The notes beneath the pieces were generated by a model that was not told the DNA's origin, did not search any database, and was given only the letters and a program-made list of their open reading frames with translations. From contig JAULSU010000003.1 in NCBI GenBank assembly GCA_030512335.1, forward strand, positions 930,001 to 994,000: DNA of 64,000 nt. The letters run 5' to 3'. This document shows, piece after piece, positions 33,034 through 44,448 of this stretch. Position 1 is the stretch's first letter; every line of letters begins with the position of its first letter. The DNA is from Immersiella caudata (lineage: Eukaryota > Ascomycota > Sordariomycetes > Sordariales > Lasiosphaeriaceae). The position numbers were made by a program, and so were the translations under genes.

Positions 33034-34336
33034 TTAGAACTCCGGGCGTTTTGTCATCACGCGGATGACGACTCGGAAGACGACATCGGTCCATGCCGCT
33101 CCGACTCCAGGTCGTCGCCTTCGGGGAGATCCCGAGGGCCGATAAGTAACAAAGAATGTCGGCCTGGTCATCTTGTACGAGCTGGTCGAGTCAATTGCCT
33201 CGTATAGCGGCACATGACCCAGATTTACCGGAACCTTGAGATCAGGTTGGGGGGTGCACGAATTGGCACCTGATCACATATGTCACACAAAATTCCAGCT
33301 CGAAGTTGAAGGTTGACCTGCCTTTGTATCGTCCGAGCGTGAAGAGACCGGCCAAAAACCCTCTGATATCGCCAATATCAGAATGCCGCTGGGTATGACC
33401 GTTGACTCGATGTGTCTACTGGATTCGGGGCGTGAATGATGCGCACAGATTTTGATCCGAGCCGAAAGCAGAACGTTTTCTGGTCGGAATTGATGGTGAT
33501 ATCAACAACTCTGTCGTTCGCGACTTCCTTGGTCAGGACGAAAAGATCATCGGATGCGCCCGAGAAGACCGCGAAGCTCCTAGGCCTCCTCGTTCTCGGT
33601 TGGCTTTACCGTAATGAGCTATTCGAGGAGCGGGCACAAGACAACATACTGTCACACCCTGGTTAGCTAAACGACGCTCTGGGCCGGACGCTAGAAGGGG
33701 TAGTGATTGGGCGGAGATTAGAGAGGGACACAAACCATGCTCAAGTCGGCTAGGTGGTAAATTGCCAGCCCATGACGACCAAACTCCATTAGGATCTCCT
33801 TCGAGTCGCACAGTCCTCTTTTAGAGCTGAACCAGGCCCGCTTTTTGCTTCTCTTCCTCTGTGAGATCTTACAGAGGCTTAATCTTATCAGTCTCCTCAG
33901 AGAGGAGCGATTCGATCAGTTCACTCTGGGATGTGAGGAGAAGTGGTCTTGCGAGAGCACGACACAATAACGGCAATTCCCAAGGGCGCGCTGGCTTTCT
34001 CGGCACTCTTTTGCAGTTAACGGAATGCGCAGAGGTTATCATGGGACAAATTTGTGCCCTTGCTGGAAATTTTTACTGGGCTGAATTTGTAGGATGAATC
34101 CGTGGGATGAAGGCGAGAATCAGGAGCGAAAAGATGACTTCGACATCAGAATAGGGGTAACATGGTACTAGAGTGCCAGATGGAATTCTGATGCACAACG
34201 TGAAGAAATCGTCTGAATCTCGCCCCACTTGCCGTGCATTCACTCGATGATGAGATGACTGGCCCGGCGGGAAGCTGCGACTGGCCGGGACCCACTCAAC
34301 AGGACTTCCACAGAGGGCGACACACACCGTGGTCAT
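33034..34336 (-). CDS. Probable multi-exon hypothetical protein, 5' structure unresolved
   Basis: The 3' part is well supported by two short introns that each restore the frame. One exon holds FAVFSGASDDLFVLTKEV and DITINSDQKTFCFRLGSKS, followed by RHSDIGDIRGFLAGLF...ELEFCVTY, then VPVNLGHVPLYEAIDSTSS...VIRVMTKRPEF and TAA at 33034-33036. The second intron is 43 nt (GTGATC...CTCAAG). Upstream, an ORF at ATG 34336 begins MTTVCVALCGSPVEWVPAS, which could be a signal-peptide exon (DDFFTLCIRIPSGTLVPCYPYS follows), but I could not join it cleanly to the 3' exons. No domain recognised. It could also be a partly decayed gene. Confidence 0.35.
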
Positions 34337-34840
34337 CAGCAACGCTACAGCAGACTGGGAAGAGAGTTTGAGGGTTGATTGGGCGAATGTGTTGCGAGAA
34401 ACCTATTTTTTTATCTACCAGTTTGACTACAAATCAGAAACAGCTTTGCTGAAGCACACCCGTGATGGGGGTTGACTAAGTCGATTGAAGGGAGGAGAGA
34501 GGCGGAAAAGAGCAGAGGGGAGAGCCCGCTGTTATATAAATAGATGGAGAATCTGATGCCCTGACAACTATCCGTTCGAGCAAACCAATGCTGCAGGATA
34601 ACACAAACACAAAGCCTGGCAAATGAGGCAACAAACCGTGATGTCCAAAGTTTGACCTGATTGGCCAATCACGCCAAGCACAAAGATCATGGTACCCTAA
34701 CCCTGTCCTGGCGGCCCCTTGGTGACGTCACTCGTCCAACTTGGCCAGAACAAGCAAACAACACAATCGCAGGGCAAATACTCCCAGGACAGAGAACACC
34801 AACGCGTATCACCACGAAAATTGCAGCTCCAAAGCAAAAT
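34337..34840. other. Intergenic, divergent promoter region
   Basis: Contains TATATAAATAG at about 34533-34543. No ORF with recognisable features. Confidence 0.45.
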
Positions 34841-35356
34841 ATGGCATTCCTCTCCAAAATCCTCTGCCTAGGCATTGCCTGCACCAGCGCATACTCCCTC
34901 TATCACTCCTCGCAGTCCATCCCGAAACTGCGCAAATACGAAGAAAAAGCCGAAAAGGCCGCCAAATGGAGCAACACGGCGGAAAGGCGCCTCTGGGACA
35001 CCCGATACACCGTCGGCGCCGGTGTGGCATCGGTATGTCCTTTCTCCTTGTTGACAACCCGGGAACTGCTAACACCGATATCCCAGGCTTTGGCATCACT
35101 TCTTTACGCATTCAATCTGCTCTTCATTTCGGGCCCGAGTCGGACTTTCTCCGGCATCTTTTGGGCAGCGGCTCTTTGTCTCGGGGACTTTGCGGCATCG
35201 GGGTATCTCCGGTCGTTTTGGGCAAAGGAGCGAAAGGTGCCGTTGATGGATGAGTACAATGATGCTATTTCGCACAGCATGACTGTGATGAGCCTTTCGG
35301 ATGTACTGGCGTATCTCTGGGGAGCCGAAGTCTTGTTGATGGCACTTGGTTTGTGA
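34841..35356 (+). CDS. Small multi-pass membrane protein (153 aa)
   Basis: Two exons: 34841-35032 and 35087-35356; 54-nt intron with donor GTATGT, branch GCTAACACC and acceptor CCCAG. The product starts MAFLSKILCLGIACTSAYSLYHSS (first hydrophobic segment or signal anchor), has a charged coiled-coil-like stretch (KLRKYEEKAEKAAKW), then two or three hydrophobic segments (ASLLYAFNLLFISG, SGIFWAAALCLGDFAASG, YLWGAEVLLMALGL). This looks like a conserved small fungal membrane protein of unknown role. The clean in-frame splice gives good support. Location (ER, mitochondrial or other) cannot be told. Confidence 0.7.
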   Translation: MAFLSKILCLGIACTSAYSLYHSSQSIPKLRKYEEKAEKAAKWSNTAERRLWDTRYTVGAGVASVCPFSLLTTRELLTPISQALASLLYAFNLLFISGPSRTFSGIFWAAALCLGDFAASGYLRSFWAKERKVPLMDEYNDAISHSMTVMSLSDVLAYLWGAEVLLMALGL

Positions 35357-36029
35357 GGGTTTTGTGGGAATGGTAGTGGCGAGAGCGATGACGAGCGCTG
35401 GTGAGCCCGGGCAGTCATTAGAGGCATCGAGCTGTTGATAGGGAGGAATTGGTAATGTGTGAACAAAGAGACGGAAAATCCTCACCGTCCAATCATATTT
35501 CTCAGAAACGTTCTGATAGTCCTATCAGCTTCGCCGGAAGCCATCTCAGAGACGTCAGATTGGTAATGGGAACAGAGAAGGCTGAGGAGATAAGGATATG
35601 GGAGAACAATGTTATGAATTCGGCCTATTGAGTGTCTTGATGGGGATGAATAATACTCGGACAAAGAACGGAGCATTCGGCCAGCCAATGATATGGGTAT
35701 CACTAGCGAGAAGCCGAAGAGCAGCTCAACATCGTTCGAGCCGCCCCGGGTCGGTGCCAGCGCCTTGAAACCGTCATTCCAAACCAGCCCATCCGTTCCT
35801 CCTGCTGCTCCCCGCCAGACATCATTCGAGTGGGCTGGGACTGAGGATCACAGCAACGCGCTCACCCCACACTGCCCCTGTGCGAGGCCCCATCCCAATC
35901 TGATGCTGGTTCAAGTTGGGAGCCAAGCAGGCTGGAATGAGGGCTAATACCATCCTGAACGCCATTTGACCCATCGTTTTTCTCTATGACTCGCCCAATC
36001 GTGAAAAATGACATCTCGTGTGTCCCCGA
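35357..36029. other. Intergenic between convergent genes
   Basis: No supported gene; ORFs here overlap the shadows of neighbours. Confidence 0.5.
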
Positions 36030-37918
36030 TCATGATTCTGTCGGGTTTCCCAACTGATCCAGCTTTCTGTGCTTCGCCAGAAACTTGTGGTCTTTAATGC
36101 CGTGAGTCTGTATCTCGTCATGTCCAACTCCGGGCCAACACTTGGAATCCGGCATGCCGAATGAGTTAATTCCCCTTCCCCACGTGGTCAATGGATACGT
36201 CCAGCGAATCACCTCTGGGGGAACCTCTCCACCGTTGGGGACTCCAGTGAGTATCTGCCGCCAGTTCCCGGGCTTGTCTCGGTGAAGGAGTCTGCCGACG
36301 TATAGCTGTAAGAGGTGTGGAGGAATGTCGTTCAGGCCATCGGGCTTCCAATGCTTGCTGATGGAATTGTGGACTTGTCGGTAGATGCCACGGCTTCCGG
36401 TTATCGTTGTGAGCCTGTTTGCCCAACCGTGAAGATAGACGGAGCAGTTGAGCCTTGACAAGTCCCGGGCGACGCCTAGAGCCATGGGGGGCAGTTGACC
36501 AGAACGAACCAGCGACTCGACTTGCTCAACGTCAACATCGTCAACAATCTCCACGGGCAGCACCAGATCTGAGGGGATGGAAACGTTTGACCACTTCTGG
36601 CATTCCGCGAGGAGCTCTTCACGACTCGTGGATGACCCCTCTGGTGGTAGGATGAAGGAGGCACGCGTCTCCTCAGAGCTCGTTGCAATGGAGCTGATGA
36701 CCTGCCGGAAGTAGCTTGCCGCAAACTTGGTGCACACGAGCTTTCGACCTCGGAGTGCGGGAAATAATACCCTGGGCAGGAGATCCTGGCGGCCATCGAG
36801 CTCAGGCTTTTCCGGATTATCGGGATGGCCAAGCGAAAGAGTCACAACCTTTTGTTGTGAAAGGGGCTGCTGCGGGATTGGTCCGTGATGCATATCCGAG
36901 ACCAAAGATATCAGCACACCCGGGTCGAGGTTGATGGTCGGCGTGAGAGGACGGCCGTGCTCTGCCGAAAATTCGTCCTCCACGCTGACAAGAGACTCGA
37001 TGGCCGCAGACAGCTCGGGCGGTGGCTCAGTGAGAAGCGGACTGTTGGCGCAGCTGACAGTAACGGTTACGTCTTTGCCGCCAAGCTCGGTCCGTATGTA
37101 GTTCAAGACGCGGTCCACCGCTCCTGATTCGCCCTCCCTCAAGCTGGGGATCACCAGGTGGAGTTGCGGACATTGGTTCCACTTTGCCGCTTGAACCACT
37201 GTTTTAGCCTTGGCGACAAAGTCGCAATAGCTGAGCCCATCAATTGTCCGGTGTCTTTCAGCCCGGCCAACGCTGCTGTCGTCGCCCTCGTCATTTTCGC
37301 TGTCGCTTTCCCAGTTCGTTGCGTCAACCTGGTATTCTAGCGCCTTTGGCGTAACGGAAATGAATTTGATCCAGGTGGCTCCGCTCTGTGGCGAATCCGG
37401 TCAGCTCGAGCGGTCCTGCAGAATAGAGAAGTGTGGAGATGTAAACCTACGTCGACAGCAGCATCTATCGTGACCGTCCGTTCCTGAAGAGGGCGCTTAA
37501 CAATGCGTTCACGGCTGGGGTCTTTACTGAGAGGGTGGACAAAGAGTGGTGGGGTGTGAGGGAACTGCGTGTTGACGCAGATTAAGCCACGACATTTCTT
37601 GACAACCGCCCACTTGACGGCCCAGCTTTGGCTCCCTAGTGCATTAAAAATGTGAGGTGAGGGCAAGTCTCCCTTCTGAGCCTTCTTTGACGACCTCTCC
37701 ACTGCAATTTCTTGCTGCCTGGAGGAAATCAGTTGACCATCATGGGAAGGAGAGGAGCTGTGGGCTACCAAGACGTACCTGTGAAGGTTTGTGAGAGTGT
37801 GATGAAGACGAGCTGGGGGCATGGCCGCGCAGAGCTGCCCCAGCTCGTCAACACACATCCTCCAGGCATGGTAGAATTCGCCGAGAGAGGGCTCATCGCC
37901 CGCTTGTTCCTGTCTCAT
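36030..37918 (-). CDS. DUF1308 (C7orf25-like) protein
   Basis: Three exons, 587 aa: 37918-37779, 37718-37451, 37385-36030; joins are in frame (LHR-QQEIAV, AAVD-SGATWIK). ATG 37918 is the first Met of the frame. The N-terminal half holds VKWAVVKKCRGLICVN and VTIDAAVD-SGATWIKFISVT. The C-terminal half holds NLDPGVLISLVSDMHHGPIP, LLPRVLFPALRGRKLVCTKFAASYF and LPVEIVDDV, all in the order of the DUF1308/UPF0415 family shared by fungi and animals. The later part contains motifs of a PIN-nuclease-like fold in that family (inference). An acidic insertion (ESDSENDEGDDSS) follows the second splice. Its function is not established. Confidence 0.82.
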
Positions 37919-39334
37919 ACTTTTGGGGAGGTTGAAAAGATTTCGCAACCTGACCTAGTCGCGGGTTTTATTCTGTAGCGGCCTGGGCTGTGTCATCGTT
38001 GCTGAATTTTATGTGGGGATAACAGGGTTTGCCTCAGCTGTTGCCGGCTGGCAAAGGCTTGGCGCGTGAGGGGTCGGAAACTGTTGGTGACGGAGGGAAG
38101 TTGCGGTTGGGGGAGATTGGGCGACAGGAGGTGATTAAGGATATAAGTACTGGAAAATACGAGGATTCGAGGCCGTGGATCTAGGTTTGACTCCAGAGTT
38201 TCGTTTCCAGTTAGTTGTCATCGTGCTTTCTGTGTGCGGCAGAGTTTCCAGAAGAGTGTCTTCTAGAATTGCGGGTATCTGGCAAAGGTTATGAATGCAA
38301 CTTGAAGGTTCAAATCGAAGCCACAGACAATAGAATTGTGACCGAAGCGCCACCCGCTATGTCCTGTGAGGTAAATAGTGCAGCGTTGGGTCCTGGGAAG
38401 CGTGCCACCGCAACCTGGAATGATGGCGAAACGAGACGAGGATGAATGTGATGAATCTGGCCTTCAAAGGGACCGAGATCCACTCTCTGTAGTTAGCTTT
38501 TGTGGACCTAGAATTCGCACTTCCCTAGCGCACCTCTGCCCGATACCGGGAAGGCACCTTCCACACGATGCAACTGGGCACACTCAACTTGGGTCCTCAG
38601 GTGACCTGTCGTCGGCACAATGTTGACCTTTCTGCCATGCATCAACGGGTATCTGCGGCATTAACCCTACTTGGAAAGCGTCTGGTCTATGCGAAGCCAA
38701 CACTACGATACCTAGCCGAGCACCAGTCACGATACTCCCTAGCCTCAGGTACCACCGCACCGCCGATGCAGCCAATATCAGAGGCGCAAGCACAGCGGCA
38801 ACCTCAACCACCAGGGTCGGGAACAATTGCTCGCCAGGATCCCGCCTGAACGCAACCTAAATATGCGCAAGGTTCCACACTCGTGGCAAGCGGCCAAACA
38901 CGCGACCACAACCGCTGCTCCATTTTATCCAGCTCTCAATTTTGTGGATGCGAAGTCTGACGCTAACAGGAGAAGCTTCCGGTGCTCGTCATAATTGGAA
39001 TTGGCCGAACTACATTGATAGCAACGACGATGTCAAGTGGTGGAGCGATCAACCGTACGCGCACAATATAGGCTTTTACCGGCGGCTCTTGAAGCTGAAC
39101 CGGTAATCAGCTGTAGCCTCCGACGGATGGTGGGGGGCTACCCGCAAGCCTCACTACCTAGGTACTTGAGTGGTGCACCACATTCCGACTTATACCAGAC
39201 CGGCTTCTGCTCCGGTACCTCAAGATGGCATCCGCCCAGCTTCAAAAGGCCGACTCTTCAAAGCGATCTCCCAGTCGACAAGCAACCACCATCCCAACCA
39301 CTTCAATCTAATTTTTTTCTCACCTACAGCAACT
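37919..39334. other. 1.4-kb intergenic region, no gene seen
   Basis: ORFs at 38215-38849 lack domains. The bases before 39335 (CT-rich, then CACCTACAGCAACT) form the 5' leader of the cupin gene. Confidence 0.5.
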
Positions 39335-40417
39335 ATGACACCCCTCCTCCTCGCCCTCCTCTCCACCGCCTCGGCCGCCTCCCTCTGGGTCCCCACCACC
39401 CCCCAAACCCCCAAACCCTACGCCATCAAAAACGGCCACGGCCTCCCCCTCGGCGGCGGCAACACCTTTCCCGTAACCGGCAACTCCTCTGGCGGCGCCT
39501 TTTGCATCCTCAACACCAACGCCGCCGGCTCCTTCTCCGTCTCCCCCGGTCTCTTCCCCCACGTGCATCGCAAGACCTACGAAAACTTTTACGCCGTTAA
39601 AGGCCGCGTCCAACTCTGGGGACAAAACGTTGACTCGTTCCGCGCCAACACGTCCATCCAGACTACGCGGGTCCTCTCGCAGGGGGATATCGGGGCGATT
39701 CCACCGAATACGATTCATACGTTTACGCTGCTCGAGCCGGACACGCAGCTCACTGGTGTTTTGGTGCCGGGGGGATTCGAAGAGTTCTTTTTTGCCATGG
39801 CGGTGAATCCGAACCCTGGTGCTGGTGGTTTACCTGGGGCAGGAGGGTTTGACATGGAGGGTCTGGCCAAGTGGGATGTGTATCCCGAGCTGGCATTCAC
39901 GGCTAGACGGGACGTGGTGAATGGGAAGGCGGGGCCGGGGAATTGGTATGATGGGCCGAATGCGCTGCCGGGGAATATGGACGCGCCAATTTGGGTCGCG
40001 AAGAATTACGGGCCGAAGTGGTTGAGCGAGGAGGGGGGGAGGTATCAGATTGTGGCGCCGTTTGTTAGGGGGGTGGAGACGAATGGGACGTTTTCGCAGG
40101 GGACGATTACGATTTCGGAGCAGAGGGGGCCGGTGGGGAAGGTGAAGAGTGAGGTGGCGACGGCATTTATGTTGGAGGAGGGGGAGTTGGAGGTGAGGGT
40201 GGAGGGGTTTGATGCAGTGAGGTTGGTTTGGGGGGATGTGGTGTTTGTTCCGGGAGGTGTTGGGTTTGAGTATGAAGCCAAGGCTCAGTTTACGAAGTTC
40301 ATGTATGTTACGGGCGGTGGAAAGGGGCTGGATTGGGAGTTGATTCAAAAGGGGAGGACTTGGAACTCTGCTTTCTTTCCGAGGGGTCAAAGTGGAGGCC
40401 GGATGATGAGAATCTGA
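39335..40417 (+). CDS. Secreted bicupin, quercetin 2,3-dioxygenase-like
   Basis: Single exon, 360 aa. Signal peptide MTPLLLALLSTASA. The N-terminal cupin has the metal site PHVHRKTYENFYAVKGRVQLW (His76, His78, Glu83) and IPPNTIHTF (His128), matching the His-His-Glu-His copper site of fungal quercetinases. A second cupin with weaker, probably metal-free motifs covers ~230-340 (MLEEGELEVRV, WGDVVFVPGGVGFEYEA). Fungal quercetinase opens the central ring of flavonols with release of CO, helping to break down plant phenolics. Codon GC content changes sharply: the first 300 bases are C-rich and the last 400 G-rich. The length agrees with the family. The substrate is inferred. Confidence 0.85.
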   Translation: MTPLLLALLSTASAASLWVPTTPQTPKPYAIKNGHGLPLGGGNTFPVTGNSSGGAFCILNTNAAGSFSVSPGLFPHVHRKTYENFYAVKGRVQLWGQNVDSFRANTSIQTTRVLSQGDIGAIPPNTIHTFTLLEPDTQLTGVLVPGGFEEFFFAMAVNPNPGAGGLPGAGGFDMEGLAKWDVYPELAFTARRDVVNGKAGPGNWYDGPNALPGNMDAPIWVAKNYGPKWLSEEGGRYQIVAPFVRGVETNGTFSQGTITISEQRGPVGKVKSEVATAFMLEEGELEVRVEGFDAVRLVWGDVVFVPGGVGFEYEAKAQFTKFMYVTGGGKGLDWELIQKGRTWNSAFFPRGQSGGRMMRI

Positions 40418-40895
40418 TCGACATGGAAAGGGGGTACTGTGGGAGGCGGGCCATGACGATAAGGCAGAAGAGGGAGATCGGCCTACACCATCCTTTGAGA
40501 ATCACCACGCTTCCCACCAATTCTTCAAGTGCCGAGTTGCAGTCGACTTTTTCCAGTGCTCGCAATAAGACAAGACGATCTCAGCCTCGGCGAGCGCGAA
40601 GGAATAACACCGGAAAGCGGGGGTTCTCCAGGCTGAACTGAGGGCAAAAATACCCTCCACTTTCCGGCCGCTGAAGACGTCAGCTCGAATTTCGGACTAC
40701 AAACCTATCCCCGCAAGAACAGCTCCATTGGAAGTTGGCAATACCGGTGTAAGTGCCGCCTCGACCAGCCCGGTGGGTTTGACGCCGGTGTGGAATGTCG
40801 AAAATCTCAAAAGACAGACCACGAAACGATGAGATGGAACCATATTCGGTTTTTCTCACACTGCCAAGCCTGTCTGATCTCATCTGTTCATCGGG
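40418..40895. other. Intergenic, promoter of the GH55 gene
   Basis: No coding signal. Confidence 0.55.
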
Positions 40896-43475
40896 ATGCA
40901 TTTCGTCACTCTTTTCTTCGCGGCACAGCTCGCTGCAGCAAGTAGTTTCTGGTACGAGAACATCGTCCACAACGGCATCTCGCCCACAATCCCAAACGGT
41001 CACAACTGGACCGTCTTCCGCAATGTCAAGGAGTTCGGGGCAAAGGGAGACGGCGTCACCGATGACACGGCAGCCATTCAAGCCGCCATCAGTACTGGTG
41101 ACAGCACCGGCCGACGCGACTCACCCCATTTTGGAACCACAGGACAACCTGCCATGGTCTACCTTCCTTCCGGCACATACCTCCTCACTTCAGCTATCCG
41201 CAGTGCCGTTGGGACAGTGCTAATGGGAGACCCAACCGATCGGCCCACCATCAAAGCTGCATCCAACTTCACGGGAAATTACCTTGTCATTGGACGCGGA
41301 AACCGGCATGCCGGACTCATCGGGTTTTACTATGGAGTGAAGAACCTGGTTTTGGATACCACTGGGGTCCCGAACCACAACATCACGCTGCTGGACTGGG
41401 GCGTCAGCCAGAATAACCTCCTGTCAAATGTCAAGTTCAACATGACGCATGGAGCAACTGGCCATGTTGGGATTGGGATGCCGCAGATTTGCTCGTCGCT
41501 CATCATGAATGATCTGCAGTTCTACGGAGGTGGTATTGGGGTCTTGGTGACGTCGACTCAGTACCATCTCAAGAGTCTCTTTTTTGACGGTGTGTTTATG
41601 GGGAAAAAAAAAAAAATCCCTTTTGGGTCACCAAGCTAATTGCTTTGCTCTTTCAGGTGTCAAAACGGCCGTGAAATTGGCTCGAATTGTCCAGGGAACA
41701 GGCCAGGGGCTGGAGTTCCGCAATTGCAATGTCGGCGTCGATGCCACTGGAGGCGGCTCTGGCATGTTCAGTCTCATCGACTCGACAGCCACTAACACGA
41801 CCACGCTTGTCCTGGCTGATGAGCTCTCAACTGGCAACAGGTCCGCATCGTCGGGGTTCTTGGTCCTAGAGAACCTCATTGTCGACGCAACTGTTGGAGC
41901 AGTACGAAGCCGCTTGTTCCCCTTTTCCAAGACACGCCCCTAACAAAGCTGCAGACCCTCAAAACCGCCAGCCAAACCATCCTCACCGGCTCCATCCCCC
42001 CAAACAAAACCTGGATCCGCGGCAACATCTACCACCCCGACAAATCCTTCTCCCGCTCTCCCGGCGTCCTCCTCAACACCACCCGGCCCGCCGCCCTCAT
42101 CAACCACTCCACCCACGCCTACCACACCGTTGTTCCCCCAACCTACGCCGACGTCCCCCTCTCCTCCGTCCTCAACGTAAAATCCCACCCCGAATACCCC
42201 GTCCACGGCGACGGCATCCACGACGACACCGCCTCCCTCCAATCCATCATCTCCTCCCCCTCCTCCCGCGACAAACTCCTCTACTTCCCCCACGGCGTCT
42301 ACCTCCTCACCTCCACCCTTTCCATCCCCCCTTCTACCCATCTCATAGGCGAAGCCTGGACCCAACTCTCCGCCTCCGGCTCTTTCTTCTCCGACCCGGC
42401 CAATCCCAAACCTATGATCCAAGTCGGCAAACCCGGAGAGATCGGTACCGCCCAGCTCTCCGATTTCATACTCACCGTGGCAGATATCCTCCCCGGCGCG
42501 GTCCTCATTGAAGTAAACATGAAAGGCCCCAAACCAGGAGACGTAGGATTCTTCAACACGCATTTCCGCATAGGCGGAGCAAGAGGGTCAAAGTTACATG
42601 GACGGTGTAGAAGTAAGAGGCCGGCGGATTGTCTAGCGGCGAGGCTCATGGTGCATTTGAGAGAAGGGAGTTCGAGCTATTGGGAGAACTCGTGGGGGTG
42701 GACGGCGGACCATGATTTGGATTTGGCGGTAGATGGGGAGTTGGGGCTGGGTGAGGGAGAGGGGGAGACGTACCCTGCGACGGGGGCGGGGTGGTTGGTT
42801 GAGGCGAGGGGGGGGACTTGGGTTTTGGGGGCGGGACCTGGTGAGTTTTTTTTTTTTTTGGGGGTGGTGGGGATTACGGGGGAAAGGTGTGAAGGGTTGG
42901 AGAATTGCTGCTAACAGAAACAGAGCATAATGTGCTGTATCAGATGAACATTCACAATGCGAGGAATGTGTTTGTGGGGTTGCAGCAGGGCGAGACGCCG
43001 TATTGGCAGGGGCCGGAGAATACGTTACTGGCACCCGAGCCGTGGGGAAAGTATCTCATAAAGTCGGATCCGGATTTTGCGTGGTGTTCCCCTGAAGATG
43101 AAATGGTACGCATTCACCCTTGAACAGCGTCTGATAAAGACCTGCTGACCAGAGCAGTGCCGAATGGGTCTCTATCAAGTCATCACCAACTCGAGCGACA
43201 TCAACATTTACAGCAGCGGGTTTTGGAACTTTGTTGCTGGTTCAAACCGCGAGATGTGCACATCCGACTGCCAACACAATGCCGTCCTGTACGAGAACAA
43301 CTCTCGGCTGTTTGTCTATGGCCTGAGCACCATCAACAACAAGAATCTTGTTATTGAGAGAGCAGGAGGGGAACAGGCTACGACAGTTGCTGCTTCGAGG
43401 GTGGAAAATTCGGGGTCGGGGATTGGCGGGTTCAATAATGCCATTGTGGCGGCATACTTGAGGCAAAGCTCGTAG
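40896..43475 (+). CDS. GH55 beta-1,3-glucanase (secreted)
   Basis: Five exons, 774 aa: 40896-41589, 41657-41901, 41955-42840, 42924-43105, 43158-43475; all joins keep frame. Signal peptide MHFVTLFFAAQLAAASS. Two pectate-lyase-like beta-helix halves are visible: the first opens NVKEFGAKGDGVTDDTAAIQAAI and GQPAMVYLPSGTYLL, the second VLNVKSHPEYPVHGDGIHDDTASL and LLYFPHGVYLLTS. Family blocks include GVKNLVLDTT, ENSWGWTADHDLD and ITNSSDINIYSSGFWNF...CQHNAVLYENNS. Role: hydrolysis of beta-1,3-glucan outside the cell (laminarin, callose, fungal walls), in self wall turnover, mycoparasitism or plant callose attack. Introns 1 and 4 of the transcript contain A or T homopolymers. Length is typical of the family. 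Confidence 0.93.
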
Positions 43476-43875
43476 CCATGTGCTCTACCGCGTCTCATGT
43501 CATTGGGTTGGATTGACCGAGAGCCCGGCTTCTCTGCCGGGCAGTATATTGCGATGTCCCATAACCCTGTTCAAAATGCAGGGTGCTGTTTTTAGGAGAT
43601 TCTTTGTCAAGAATAATAAACCCGTTGTTGCTGGGATAAGCTCGGGGGGACTCAATCGCCGTGACGGCCCGCGATACAACACTGGAGAAGCAACAAAGCA
43701 ACCACACTACCTTGTTGAAAGATCAGAGAGCTAAACGCGCCAATAGTTGACAAGAGAACCCCGCTTTCGGCTGAGCATTACGAGGACCCTAGCCACGAGA
43801 AGGCGTGTGTGGCCTGTCAGCTTGAGGGACGGCAGATGTTGTGATCCCCTGCAAGCTGGGTCCAAAGAGGTTCGT
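43476..43875. other. Intergenic
   Basis: No gene. Holds the promoter of the defensin-like gene. Confidence 0.55.
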
Positions 43876-43882
43876 GTATAAG
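43876..43882 (+). promoter_or_regulatory. TATA box of the defensin-like gene
   Basis: GTATAAG, 77-83 nt upstream of ATG 43959. Confidence 0.6.
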
Positions 43883-43958
43883 AGACGTAGCTTCACTCCC
43901 GGAATGAACTTTGAGAAGGGGAGCAGCAAAAACTAAATCTCTGCAAAAAATCTTCAGC

Positions 43959-44448
43959 ATGCGCTTCTTTGCCGTTCTTGCCGTCATCGCCGGGCTTGCC
44001 GCGGCTTTGCCCGAGCCCATCGCAGCGCCAGTCGCTGGGCCTTTCAAAGTGTCTGAGCATGCAGCACTCGTGAGTATCCCTGCCCAAAAGTAGTCTTGAC
44101 CACCATGAGTAGATGGGACACTTGCAGCTAACACAACGCGAAATAGGACAAGCGAGGCTGCAACGTCAGTAAGTTCTGTTCCAGGACTTGACATCTGGAT
44201 ATCGATCCGAGAACTGGCACGGAGATGGTTTCTGACCCGCAACTCGACAGATTGCGTCACATACTGTTGCCAGCAAGTTGGATGCAACGGCTCTCTTCAT
44301 TGCGGCGCTTCCTACGTGCGCGCACCCACTCACTTCTGCCCGATCGAGGATCGCACGAACAATTTGCTGACGATAGCTGACACGTACCCAGTGCCACACC
44401 ACCGATGCCGGCCATTCCTGGTGCGAGTGCAAGTGCCGCTACAATTGA
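43959..44448 (+). CDS. Defensin-like (CS-alpha-beta-type) secreted Cys-rich peptide precursor
   Basis: Four exons, 84 aa precursor: 43959-44069, 44147-44168, 44251-44315, 44392-44448; introns of 77, 82 and 76 nt, each with a CTAAC/CTGAC branch site. A signal peptide (MRFFAVLAVIAGLAAA) is followed by a Pro/Ala-rich pro-region and a Lys-Arg (Kex2) site at the start of the mature part. The ~44-residue mature peptide has 10 Cys, including a CxxxC near its start, a GxxxC, and two overlapping CxC motifs at the end. This is the spacing used by CS-alpha-beta defensins (such as plectasin), with two extra disulphides possible. An antimicrobial or competitive role is inferred from the family. A different Cys-rich effector fold cannot be excluded without a structure model. 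Confidence 0.7.

Noticed and set aside
41879..42563. Long ORFs on both strands inside the GH55 exon (for example 41940-42563 minus)
   Set aside because: Shadows of the C-rich GH55 reading frame; composition is repetitive and without domain.
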